DNA of 5,965 nt from Candidatus Saccharimonadota bacterium. GTDB lineage: Bacteria; Patescibacteriota; Saccharimonadia; Saccharimonadales; UBA4665. The stretch's first letter is position 1. The number at the start of each line of letters is the position of its first letter. The position numbers and the translations under genes were made by a program. The stretch lies in NCBI GenBank assembly GCA_028289265.1, contig JAQGGU010000113.1:1-5965 (forward strand). The letters are read 5' to 3'. A model generated the notes under the pieces. That model did not search any database. It saw nothing but the letters and a program-made list of their open reading frames with translations, and was not told the origin of the DNA. This document shows positions 1 through 5,814 of this stretch, piece by piece.

Positions 1-827
1 AGCACGTCTCCCTTCAGGCGAACTACAACACCCGCGACCGCATTACTGGCTACATCAAAGCTGGCATTTGCGGTATAGGTCGTGGAGTTACTAGCCAACA
101 CCCCGTTCTCGTCACCAAGATTTACGGCAGTACCACCAGCAGCACAGTCTACATCAGTGTATATACAGAAGGTCAGGGCTTCCTGGACCTTGGCAGTTAC
201 GCGAAGGGTTGCTGCAGTGCTAAGGGCTACACCACCGGCATCGGTAGCGTTGTTTTCATCCGCCGGGCTACCAGGAGGCGTACCAGTCGTGTTGGTAAAT
301 GTCATGATACGAGCGTAGAAAGTACCAGTTGTGCTTGGATTTGTAATACCGTTGTTTGTGCCATTACCAAGTGTAATACTGACGGCGCCATTAGCGACGG
401 TACCGGCAGCCCTTGTTAATACAATACGGCTATCCGAGCTATTGTTCGTATTGACACTGAGACCGGTAATAAGTCCTGTATTTTCGCTCACTGTGAGCGT
501 CGCGTACTGGGAGTTAAATCCGAGTGGCGCGGTACATGTATCGCCGATGATAGGACTGTTTCCACAGAACTCGACGACCACTGAACCAATAGTCTGGTTA
601 TTCGTGACAGTAGTGAATCCAACCTTATAAGCAACGTTCGTGGCACTAGCCGCCGTGCTGCTCAGTAAGATCGAGCGGCTAGATACCTGGTTGTACGCAT
701 CAGCATGAGCCGGAAGTAAGACTACCAACAAACTGAGCATAAACACCACTGACAAGCCCAAGTAGCCGGTTCTTTTCAGACGGCTTTCGAATATGGACTG
801 TATTTGTGATTTTAGTGTTTGGAACAT
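1..827 (-). CDS. Secreted surface protein F, WxL-like family (C-terminus beyond window)
   Basis: The frame is open from an ATG at 827 to the left edge, giving 275 codons with no stop; comparison with the paralog at 3258-4433 suggests about 120 more residues lie outside. The N-terminus has a basic stretch (R16, K18, R19), a hydrophobic core at about 21-38 and A-H-A/A-D-A cleavage sites near 42-44, a Sec signal peptide. The mature part is rich in Thr, Asn, Ser, Ala and Gly. It matches the 391-aa paralog block by block: V-G-F-T-T at 69-73, C88/C98 around P-I-I-G-D, a T-R-x-x-G motif, the G-I-T-N-P block, A-K-V-Q-E-A-L-T-F, C221/C228, and K-G-D at the edge. It lies 65 bp downstream of the anchored protein at 893-1924 and may share its transcript. 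The ATG at 827 lacks a Shine-Dalgarno, but later starts would lose the basic n-region. Exact function unknown; a structural or adhesive surface role is inferred. Confidence 0.88.
   Translation of the reverse strand, partial: MFQTLKSQIQSIFESRLKRTGYLGLSVVFMLSLLVVLLPAHADAYNQVSSRSILLSSTAASATNVAYKVGFTTVTNNQTIGSVVVEFCGNSPIIGDTCTAPLGFNSQYATLTVSENTGLITGLSVNTNNSSDSRIVLTRAAGTVANGAVSITLGNGTNNGITNPSTTGTFYARIMTFTNTTGTPPGSPADENNATDAGGVALSTAATLRVTAKVQEALTFCIYTDVDCAAGGTAVNLGDENGVLASNSTTYTANASFDVASNAVAGVVVRLKGDV
172..236 (-). repeat. Conserved DNA block shared with the paralog at 3799-3863
   Basis: Two exact matches to the paralogous gene lie here: 23 nt at 172-194 and 17 nt at 220-236, separated by 25 diverged bases, with the same spacing in both genes. 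They encode the A-K-V-Q-E-A-L-T-F and G-G-V-A-L-S-T motifs. Identity includes third codon positions, unlike the flanking sequence. This indicates recent duplication, gene conversion or strong local constraint. Confidence 0.8.
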
Positions 828-892
828 TTGATTTTTTAGGTTTAGGGTTTTTGGTTTAAGCTTTTATTTAGCTTTTTGTCAGATTTTGTTGA
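828..892 (-). other. A-rich, G-poor leader before surface protein F
   Basis: This 65-bp gap lies between the stop of the anchored protein and the ATG of surface protein F. Read on the minus strand it is almost only A, C and T, with runs such as AAACCAAAAACCC, and has no Shine-Dalgarno-like purine run near the ATG. The only inverted repeat is a weak AAGCT/AGCTT pair (5 bp) without a T tract, so no terminator is supported. No clear promoter is visible, so readthrough from the upstream gene is the simplest way to express F. Initiation may depend on an unstructured leader or on translation of the preceding gene (inference). Confidence 0.5.
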
Positions 893-1924
893 CTATTTTC
901 TTCTTTGTCTCGACCCTTGATTGGCTTTTGCCTTAGGTTTCGCTCGCGAGGTGGTTTGGCCACCAGCTCGTCGGATAACGCTACGGTTGTAGGCGCGGAT
1001 CAATCGTGGAAGACCGAATATAAGGAATGCCAGGACGAATATCACCGCTGCAATCATCTTGAACGGGATAACATAGAAAGTCTTTTTAGCGAGTATAAGC
1101 TCACCGTTAGATCCATAGCCAAAGCTACCCTCAGCGGTATAGCGGCCAAAAAGCTTCTTTTCTTTAACAGGATAATCAAATTTACGGATACTGCCGGGTA
1201 ATACACTGCCGCGTGGTTGGGTGTTATTAATTTCGAATTCGTCGATAACTTTTCCGGAGAAGTTTTTAACTGTCACCTTACCAAAAGGCTGGAGGTGGAT
1301 ATTGCCAGAGTTCTTAAAACGTATGACGACATTGACAGGACCAGAGTTGAAGAGTGAACCAGTATTGTTGCCGCCTTTGATGGCAAAGCTTTCGACCTGT
1401 AACTGCTCTTTGATGTCGCCAGGCACGCGGATAAGGAAGATCGTACCCACACTTGCAGTCAAAGAAACGTTTTTGTCCGTTTCGCCGCTACCAGGCGCAA
1501 AGCGAATTGCGCCGTAGTAACCACCAGCAGCAGCATTCTTAGGTACACTCAGGGTGACACGGATCTCACGGCGCTCATTTGGTTTCAGCTGTACTGTCGG
1601 CAAAGCACCGACAAGCGTCTTAAAGCTATTGCCGGGCGCACTCTTGTCATCATCGAGGATAACGCGAGGCTCACCCGACTCGTCGTCCGATGATACAAAA
1701 TCGTTTTTCACTCCGCCGACCGTAAGTGTAGAAGCGGTGATATTCTCAACAAACAAGCTGACCTGCCGTGAGCCGCCCTTTTCAATAGTCAGATCAGTAC
1801 GAACAGGGGCAATCTTAAGGCCATTTCCCTGGTTCGACGACTGTGCAAATACTTTTGCTCCGCCCCCTGATAAGACCATAAGCCCTAACAGGATGAGCGC
1901 GAAAAAGCTCCGCGCTTTTTTCAT
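893..1924 (-). CDS. Membrane-anchored DUF916/WxL-interacting-like protein (anchor 2)
   Basis: This 343-aa protein has a signal peptide (M-K-K-A-R, hydrophobic core, cleavage near V-F-A27|Q28). An extracytoplasmic region opens with L-K-I-A-P at 36-40. Its first beta domain ends in P128-K-N-A-A-A-G-G-Y-Y-G-A-I-R-F142, the pattern I associate with DUF916-type WxL-interacting proteins. A second domain (about 165-275) contains N-S-G-N-I and ends G-R-Y-T-A...Y-G-S-N-G. One membrane helix follows at about 290-309, preceded by T-F-Y-V-I-P, then a 34-residue cytoplasmic tail rich in Arg and Lys. There are no cysteines after the signal peptide. The start is supported by AAAAAGGGG at 1930-1938, 5 nt from the ATG. 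It is a diverged paralog of the protein at 4614-5660. By analogy it may hold the neighbouring secreted proteins at the envelope. Family assignment is by motif and architecture only; another Ig-like anchored protein is possible. Confidence 0.9.
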   Translation of the reverse strand: MKKARSFFALILLGLMVLSGGGAKVFAQSSNQGNGLKIAPVRTDLTIEKGGSRQVSLFVENITASTLTVGGVKNDFVSSDDESGEPRVILDDDKSAPGNSFKTLVGALPTVQLKPNERREIRVTLSVPKNAAAGGYYGAIRFAPGSGETDKNVSLTASVGTIFLIRVPGDIKEQLQVESFAIKGGNNTGSLFNSGPVNVVIRFKNSGNIHLQPFGKVTVKNFSGKVIDEFEINNTQPRGSVLPGSIRKFDYPVKEKKLFGRYTAEGSFGYGSNGELILAKKTFYVIPFKMIAAVIFVLAFLIFGLPRLIRAYNRSVIRRAGGQTTSRAKPKAKANQGSRQRRK

Positions 1925-1955
1925 TATTACCCCTTTTTGTCTTTAGACCGTCTAG

Positions 1956-2003
1956 CGACGTATATCTTTCGACGTATGTACAGTTGGTTCACATAAGTTG
2001 AAC
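1956..2003. repeat. Small repeats in the leader of anchor 2
   Basis: Two exact copies of CGACGTAT lie at 1956-1963 and 1970-1977, a 14-bp period. Nearby, GTTCA (1987-1991) and TGAAC (1999-2003) form an inverted repeat with a 7-nt centre. Both lie between the candidate promoter at 2040-2045 and the start codon at 1924, so they would be in the 5' untranslated leader. They could bind a regulator or fold in RNA, but they are short and could be chance. Confidence 0.25.
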
Positions 2004-2039
2004 TTAGGTACATGGTAACAAAACATGAGCGCTTTGCCA

Positions 2040-2062
2040 AGTATAACTGGAGTAATAATTAC
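2040..2062 (-). promoter_or_regulatory. Candidate promoter for anchor 2, with adjacent palindrome
   Basis: On the minus strand the -10 candidate is TATACT (2040-2045), within GTTATACTT, a 9-mer also present at the better-supported promoter at 4498-4527. No good -35 element sits 16-18 bp upstream. Instead the odd palindrome GTAAT-A-ATTAC (2052-2062) occupies the spacer region, where a regulator could act. The implied leader is about 110 nt. The downstream gene needs a promoter or readthrough, since the preceding gene ends at 2116 with no clear terminator. Confidence 0.4.
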
Positions 2063-2115
2063 AATAATGCCCTACTGTCGTGCAGTAAAGCTACCGAAGA
2101 TAAAATAGTGGGTGA

Positions 2116-3210
2116 TTAAAAGTTAGCCAGGCATATATATGTTAATGTCGCCACATAGCGACCGGGTTCCTGTTGACTCGATCGGTTCACTATATAACTA
2201 ACTGTTAGCTTTCGATAATCATCAGTATTGTCACTGCTGGCGATAATCTCGCCGCTCTTAAACCTGAACTGATTCGGGACGTTGTACTGAGCATCTGGAG
2301 TAGTTGCGCCAGGGCCTGCTGGGTCCAGACCCACCGAAGGACCCGTATTGGAACGTGCGTTAAGGCCAAACTGACTCGTACCCGGTCGCGAGGGTCCTGT
2401 CTGCTCCATCCCTGGTATAACATTATTACCGGCTGTCAGCGTCCTGCCCGCCAATGTAATACTGTAGCCGTAGGGAGCATTAGTACTAGCAAGCATCTGT
2501 GACGTCGCGACGCGAGGCGTAGCTACGGACAATTCGCCAAAACTGACAAAGCTACCCTGAGCCGTACCGCAGTTATATCCATCTATGGTGATACCAGTAC
2601 AAAATAGTAAGTACGGCGGCACCTCGGTAGTTATTTGGATATCAATACTAGTCACAAATACGACATTGCCGTAGTCCACTTCAGGACCACTGGCATCAAG
2701 ACTCGTATACGTTGACATACGTACATAAAAGCTTCCGATTTCTGACGGATTAGTGATACCGCTAAATTCATATGTCAGAGGCTGCGGTGACACTGTCGTA
2801 GCCGCAGGCCGTGTAATTATAAGAGTATTGGTGTCAGAGTCGGGGTCGAGAAAAAAGTCTGAGGTTCCGGTTTGGTTTGTCAGTACGGCGTCCGATGCAT
2901 CCAAACCGTTAGGTGGCGTACAGGGATCTGTTTGCTCATATTGATAATTCTCGCATATCTCAAACAAAATAGAACCAATAGGCCCACCGGTTTTTGTCGT
3001 AAAACCAAAGGCATAATTAACATCGGCAGCGCTGGTTGCAGGGTCGGAGAGTTCAACACTTCTCAATGCAAGTTGGTCCGCATCCGCTTTCGGAATGACA
3101 AAGAGTGGCCCGGCGAAGCCTAGTAGCATCACGAGCGCAAACAAGCCAGCACATATGTGCGGCACATGATGTCGTCGAATACGAATCCGACCGAGCTTAC
3201 CCAGCTTCAT
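2116..3210 (-). CDS. Secreted surface protein C, WxL-like family (divergent copy)
   Basis: This 364-aa protein has a long basic n-region (K2 to R13), a hydrophobic core at about 19-40 and a cleavage site near A-D-A44|D45. It is a diverged relative of the 391-aa protein encoded just upstream. Shared landmarks in the same order are R-S-V-E-L-S, F-G-F-T-T (68-72), G-S-I-L-F with C86/C97, a T-R-P motif (133-135), G-I-T-N-P (151-155), F-Y-V-R, C204/C214, L-A-S-T-N-A-P-Y-G-Y, R-T-L-T-A-G, an N-T-G-P loop, and a C-terminal G-x-Y-x-x-x-L-T-Y segment. The ending resembles the last strand of WxL domains with Tyr in place of Trp. A Gly/Pro-rich stretch of about 45 residues precedes the C-terminal strands. 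There is no LPXTG motif or C-terminal helix. GGAG at 3216-3219, 5 nt from the ATG, supports the start. It follows its paralog by 47 bp, probably in one operon. Ligand or role unknown. Confidence 0.92.
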   Translation of the reverse strand: MKLGKLGRIRIRRHHVPHICAGLFALVMLLGFAGPLFVIPKADADQLALRSVELSDPATSAADVNYAFGFTTKTGGPIGSILFEICENYQYEQTDPCTPPNGLDASDAVLTNQTGTSDFFLDPDSDTNTLIITRPAATTVSPQPLTYEFSGITNPSEIGSFYVRMSTYTSLDASGPEVDYGNVVFVTSIDIQITTEVPPYLLFCTGITIDGYNCGTAQGSFVSFGELSVATPRVATSQMLASTNAPYGYSITLAGRTLTAGNNVIPGMEQTGPSRPGTSQFGLNARSNTGPSVGLDPAGPGATTPDAQYNVPNQFRFKSGEIIASSDNTDDYRKLTVSYIVNRSSQQEPGRYVATLTYICLANF

Positions 3211-3257
3211 GCCTTCTCCATCCGGACACTCCGAACTGTTTTATTTTAGTGTTTATC

Positions 3258-4433
3258 TTAGTAGGTTGCAGTCGCAATGAATTGCAGCTTGGTCGTGTAG
3301 ACACCAGCCTCAGTAGTGTTGGCAGCCTTAGCAGCAAGCTCAATGTTCGTAGTAGATACGTCTGTAGCACCAAGTGTACGGACAAATGGCTGGCCGTAAG
3401 TAGTATTAGCGTCTGCCGGGTTAAACTTGTGGTTACCCGCCAAGCAGCTAAAATCGTTCGTTGTTCCACTCGGCGTCGTTCCACCAGGTCCAGTATTAGC
3501 ATCACCGAAGTACTGGTTAGCTCCGTAGGTCACGACACGAACACCGAACTGCTCTGTGTTCGTAGCAGTTGAGTCTGCTACACATGAAGCGCCGAACGGT
3601 GAGATAGTGAATGATCCCGATGTAAGCGTATCGCCTTTCATGCGGACTATAACACCGCCCAGGGCATTGCTCGCCAGGTCGAATTTGGGAGTCGAGTCCG
3701 TGTAGGTTAGGTTCATAGCAGTAAGGACATTGTTGGAGTCACCTAAGGCGACAGCATTTCCGCCGCCAGCACAGTTGGACTGCGTGTAGAGGCAGAAAGT
3801 CAGGGCTTCCTGGACCTTGGCGGTGACGTTCAGTACGTTGGCGGTACTAAGGGCTACACCACCAGCATTAGTCGCTGCATTTTCATCGGCTGGAGCAGCC
3901 AATGTAGGAGTGTTGGTAGCATAAACCAAGATGCGGGCAAAGAAAGTTTGGTTGGTATTGTTAGGGTTACTGATACCATTAGTCGTGCCGTTACCTAGAT
4001 CGAAACAAACTGGTGTGCTCGTAGCGACCGCACCCGGTGTCCTTGTTAGAACTATCGTGTTATCACTAGCGGCCTGCTGCGTTGTACTAACTGATAAGCT
4101 CAAGTTCGTGCAAGCGGCTTGGTTGTTTATAGAAACAGTGGCTTTGTTTACGTTAAATCCGGTCGGTGCAGTACAAGCATCTCCGATGATTGGGTTGTTC
4201 TGACAGAAACGTATCACTACCGAACCGACGGTCTGCGCCGAGGACGTAGTAAAGCCCACTGAATAAATCGTATTCTGAGCCGCCTGCTCAGCGCTGCTCA
4301 TTTTTATATATCGACTACTGATAAGCGTGTAGGCCTCAGTAGGAGCGGGCTTTACGGCAGAGACAATGCCGAAGGCGAAAGCTGCTACAACTAGTAGCCA
4401 GCCTGCACGCCGAGCTTTCAATTTGAAAGTCAT
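3258..4433 (-). CDS. Secreted surface protein B, WxL-like family (full-length copy)
   Basis: This 391-aa protein begins with a signal peptide (K4, K6, R8, R9; hydrophobic core about 11-27; cleavage near T-E-A34|Y35). The mature chain is Ala/Thr/Asn-rich with few charges. It has eight cysteines (77, 87, 108, 143, 214, 221, 284, 330), several in close pairs, suggesting disulfides outside the cell. Motifs include V-G-F-T-T (59-63), C-x9-C around P-I-I-G-D, G-I-S-N-P, A-K-V-Q-E-A-L-T-F-C (205-214), L-A-S-N-A followed by K-G-D-T-L-T-S-G, E-Q-F-G-V, N-T-G-P-G-G, and a final A-G-V-Y-T-T-K-L-Q-F-I-A-T-A-T-Y. It is clearly homologous to the partial protein at 1-827 and more distantly to 2116-3210. There is no sortase signal or C-terminal helix. 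AAGGAG at 4439-4444, 5 nt from the ATG, sets the start, and a promoter lies about 65 bp upstream. Likely an envelope-associated structural or adhesive protein (inference). Confidence 0.94.
   Translation of the reverse strand: MTFKLKARRAGWLLVVAAFAFGIVSAVKPAPTEAYTLISSRYIKMSSAEQAAQNTIYSVGFTTSSAQTVGSVVIRFCQNNPIIGDACTAPTGFNVNKATVSINNQAACTNLSLSVSTTQQAASDNTIVLTRTPGAVATSTPVCFDLGNGTTNGISNPNNTNQTFFARILVYATNTPTLAAPADENAATNAGGVALSTANVLNVTAKVQEALTFCLYTQSNCAGGGNAVALGDSNNVLTAMNLTYTDSTPKFDLASNALGGVIVRMKGDTLTSGSFTISPFGASCVADSTATNTEQFGVRVVTYGANQYFGDANTGPGGTTPSGTTNDFSCLAGNHKFNPADANTTYGQPFVRTLGATDVSTTNIELAAKAANTTEAGVYTTKLQFIATATY
3799..3863 (-). repeat. Conserved DNA block shared with the paralog at 172-236
   Basis: This is the partner of the block in the left-edge gene. 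Exact identity covers 23 nt at 3799-3821 and 17 nt at 3847-3863, in the same frame and with the same 25-nt spacing, about 3.6 kb away in direct orientation. Such blocks could support homologous exchange between the two genes. Confidence 0.8.
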
Positions 4434-4497
4434 GCTTTCTCCTTAATTTTTGTATTAGTTTTTATATTACGTTTTGATTTTTAGATGTAACAACCGA

Positions 4498-4527
4498 AGT
4501 ATAACACAAGCGTTTTAATCCACGCAA
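4498..4527 (-). promoter_or_regulatory. Sigma70-type promoter for surface proteins B and C
   Basis: On the minus strand a -35-like TTGCGT (4522-4527) is followed, after 18 bp, by TATACT (4498-4503), with an extended -10 TG one base before it (TGTTATACT). Transcription would start near 4491 and give a leader of about 57 nt before the ATG at 4433. It lies just after the terminator of the preceding gene, where a new transcription unit is expected. The -10 matches consensus well; the -35 only in its TTG. Confidence 0.6.
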
Positions 4528-4566
4528 CACTTTTTATGCTTACTTTATCCACAATACCCTTGTATA

Positions 4567-4595
4567 CAAAAACCGCCCTTAGTAGGCGGTTTTTG
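4567..4595 (-). terminator. Intrinsic terminator after anchor 1
   Basis: A perfect 11-bp inverted repeat (CAAAAACCGCC at 4567-4577, GGCGGTTTTTG at 4585-4595) encloses a 7-nt loop. It has a GC core flanked by A and T runs, so the RNA ends in a U stretch in either direction. It lies about 20 bp past the TAA of the gene at 4614-5660 and separates that unit from the promoter of the next. Confidence 0.88.
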
Positions 4596-4613
4596 TTGAT
4601 TCAAGCTTCCTCT

Positions 4614-5660
4614 TTAGCGGCGGGAGCCATAGGTTGGCTTGCGGAAACTCTTCACTTTTTTGATCAAGGTCCATACACCAAACGCTACAGCTGCAAATCC
4701 GGCTAGTACAGAAACAATAAACCATGCTGGCAAGTACCAAAAGGTTGCTGTTTCTCGTAGTTCCTGAGAAGAATTACCATTAGTACCGTACACGAGACCA
4801 AGTTGAGCCGTATATCGGCCAGGCTTAAGGTTTGGAGCATTACATTTTACATCCTCCATATCAACTCCGGTATCGGCATTTTTGATTGTCTTACGTTCTT
4901 CATTAAGACAAACGTCAATACGGCGAGTCTGGCCGATAAGCACGAGGTTCTTACCCGGGTTAGCATCCTGAAACAGCTTATACTCCTTGCCGAATGTGTC
5001 TTTTATGAGGATACTGCCTGTCGGCTGTTCGGCGATATTACCATTGTTTCTTAATTTGTAAGATACATAGCTCGGCTTACTAGCGCCATAAAACTTACCG
5101 AACACTCCGGACGTGAAATCCTCATTAGGGGTAAACGCGCCAAAATCATCCAGCGTCAAGGAACTACGCGCTTCTCCCGATACCCTTACAAATAGCAGTG
5201 TTACCGCCGAACTAGTCAGGCTAACATTTTCACCAGTGTCGGGATTTACCGCTGAATATCGGACCGCACTATAGTAACTGCCAGCGCCCAGGTTCTTAGG
5301 AATAGAGATTGTAAAAGGCACTTCTACTGATTTCCCTGCGGCAATCTTGTATTGGCTTGAGATTGTCATGAATGGCTTCAACGACCACTTAGTGGGCTGC
5401 GTAGCTTTAAGGAGCAGCGCGGGTGAGCCTGTTTCATTCTGAGATTGGAAGTCTATTATTTCAACTTTTACAGTCAGCTCTTCGGTTTTGTCGATATTAT
5501 TGACGAATAAGGTTTCGCTAATTTTATCACCCGGGCTTACTATATAGTCGCGGCGGGGGTTTACTCCAATGGCATTTGCGGCTGCGCTAACCGACGATGG
5601 CGTCATAATTATTGTTGTCAGTAGCAGAAAGCTAGACAGCAGTATCCCTATTTTTTTCAT
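4614..5660 (-). CDS. Membrane-anchored DUF916/WxL-interacting-like protein (anchor 1)
   Basis: This 348-aa protein has a signal peptide (M-K-K-I, hydrophobic core, cleavage near V-S-A26|A27). The first beta domain starts I-G-V-N-P at 31-35 and ends I-P-K-N-L-G-A-G-S-Y-Y-S-A-V-R-Y at 120-135, with a W-S-L motif at 92-94. A second domain runs to about 300, with N-N-G-N-I (205-209) and G-R-Y-T-A...Y-G-T-N-G. A single membrane helix at about 309-333 is preceded by T-F-W-Y-L-P and followed by a 15-residue basic tail. It shares this whole plan with the protein at 893-1924, but carries an extra segment bounded by C251 and C273 in the second domain. GAGG at 5666-5669, 5 nt from the ATG, supports the start. 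It appears monocistronic, bounded by hairpins on both sides. By family analogy it may tether secreted partners such as those encoded on either side. Confidence 0.92.
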   Translation of the reverse strand: MKKIGILLSSFLLLTTIIMTPSSVSAAANAIGVNPRRDYIVSPGDKISETLFVNNIDKTEELTVKVEIIDFQSQNETGSPALLLKATQPTKWSLKPFMTISSQYKIAAGKSVEVPFTISIPKNLGAGSYYSAVRYSAVNPDTGENVSLTSSAVTLLFVRVSGEARSSLTLDDFGAFTPNEDFTSGVFGKFYGASKPSYVSYKLRNNGNIAEQPTGSILIKDTFGKEYKLFQDANPGKNLVLIGQTRRIDVCLNEERKTIKNADTGVDMEDVKCNAPNLKPGRYTAQLGLVYGTNGNSSQELRETATFWYLPAWFIVSVLAGFAAVAFGVWTLIKKVKSFRKPTYGSRR

Positions 5661-5691
5661 AATTTCCTCTTTATTACTCTGTGACCGCCTT

Positions 5692-5700
5692 ATTGTAGCA
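5692..5700 (-). promoter_or_regulatory. Candidate extended -10 promoter for anchor 1
   Basis: On the minus strand TGCTACAAT (5692-5700) fits an extended -10 element (TG-N-TACAAT, one mismatch to TATAAT) and would give a leader of about 25 nt before the ATG at 5660. The -35 region is weak. An alternative is TTGTCA (5737-5742) with a poorer TCTAAA (5714-5719) after 17 bp. The gap 5661-5763 must hold the promoter if the hairpin at 5764-5791 terminates the preceding gene. Confidence 0.4.
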
Positions 5701-5763
5701 ACTACCTTAAGATTTTAGAATAAGCGTTATAGATTTTGACAACATAATCATTGAGTTATAAGA

Positions 5764-5791
5764 AGTACGCCTCCTGAAGCGGAGGCGTACT
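5764..5791 (-). terminator. Hairpin terminator after the right-edge gene
   Basis: AGTACGCCTCC (5764-5774) and GGAGGCGTACT (5781-5791) form a perfect 11-bp stem with a 6-nt loop. It lies 23 bp beyond the TGA of the gene at 5815-5965. The minus-strand sequence after the stem is T-rich (TCTTATAA) but not a continuous T run. It therefore probably ends the right-edge transcript, though it could be a weaker terminator or a 3'-end stabilising hairpin. Confidence 0.7.
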
Positions 5792-5814
5792 GTCAATTCA
5801 TATTAAAAGCCGAT

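Noticed and set aside
82..630. Plus-strand open frames of 78 and 99 codons
   Set aside because: They lie antisense to surface protein F, whose minus-strand frame has a signal peptide and clear homology to a neighbouring gene. The plus-strand products show no recognisable domain.
836..860. Telomere-like TTTAGGG-type repeats on the plus strand
   Set aside because: Only a few degenerate units occur, inside a bacterial intergenic leader. They reflect its A/C-rich minus strand.
905..1946. Three plus-strand open frames opposite anchor 2
   Set aside because: All are shadows of the 343-aa minus-strand gene, with low-complexity products and no convincing ribosome sites.
1952..2026. Possible 24-codon upstream reading frame on the minus strand in the leader of anchor 2
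   Set aside because: It has an ATG at 2026 and a TAG at 1952-1954 but no ribosome site, no codon repetition suggestive of attenuation, and a length expected by chance.
2073..2087. Hairpin TACTG-TCGTG-CAGTA after gene C, as a possible terminator
   Set aside because: The stem is only 5 bp and the minus-strand sequence after it (GGGCATT) has no T run.
3151..3153. Cys20 of surface protein C as a lipoprotein cysteine
   Set aside because: It sits at the start of the hydrophobic core after P-H-I, which does not fit a lipobox. An A-D-A signal peptidase I site follows about 24 residues later.
3105..3572. Plus-strand open frame of 155 codons, and an overlapping minus-strand frame at 3197-3505
   Set aside because: Both overlap the well-supported genes B and C in other frames, and their products look like random translation.
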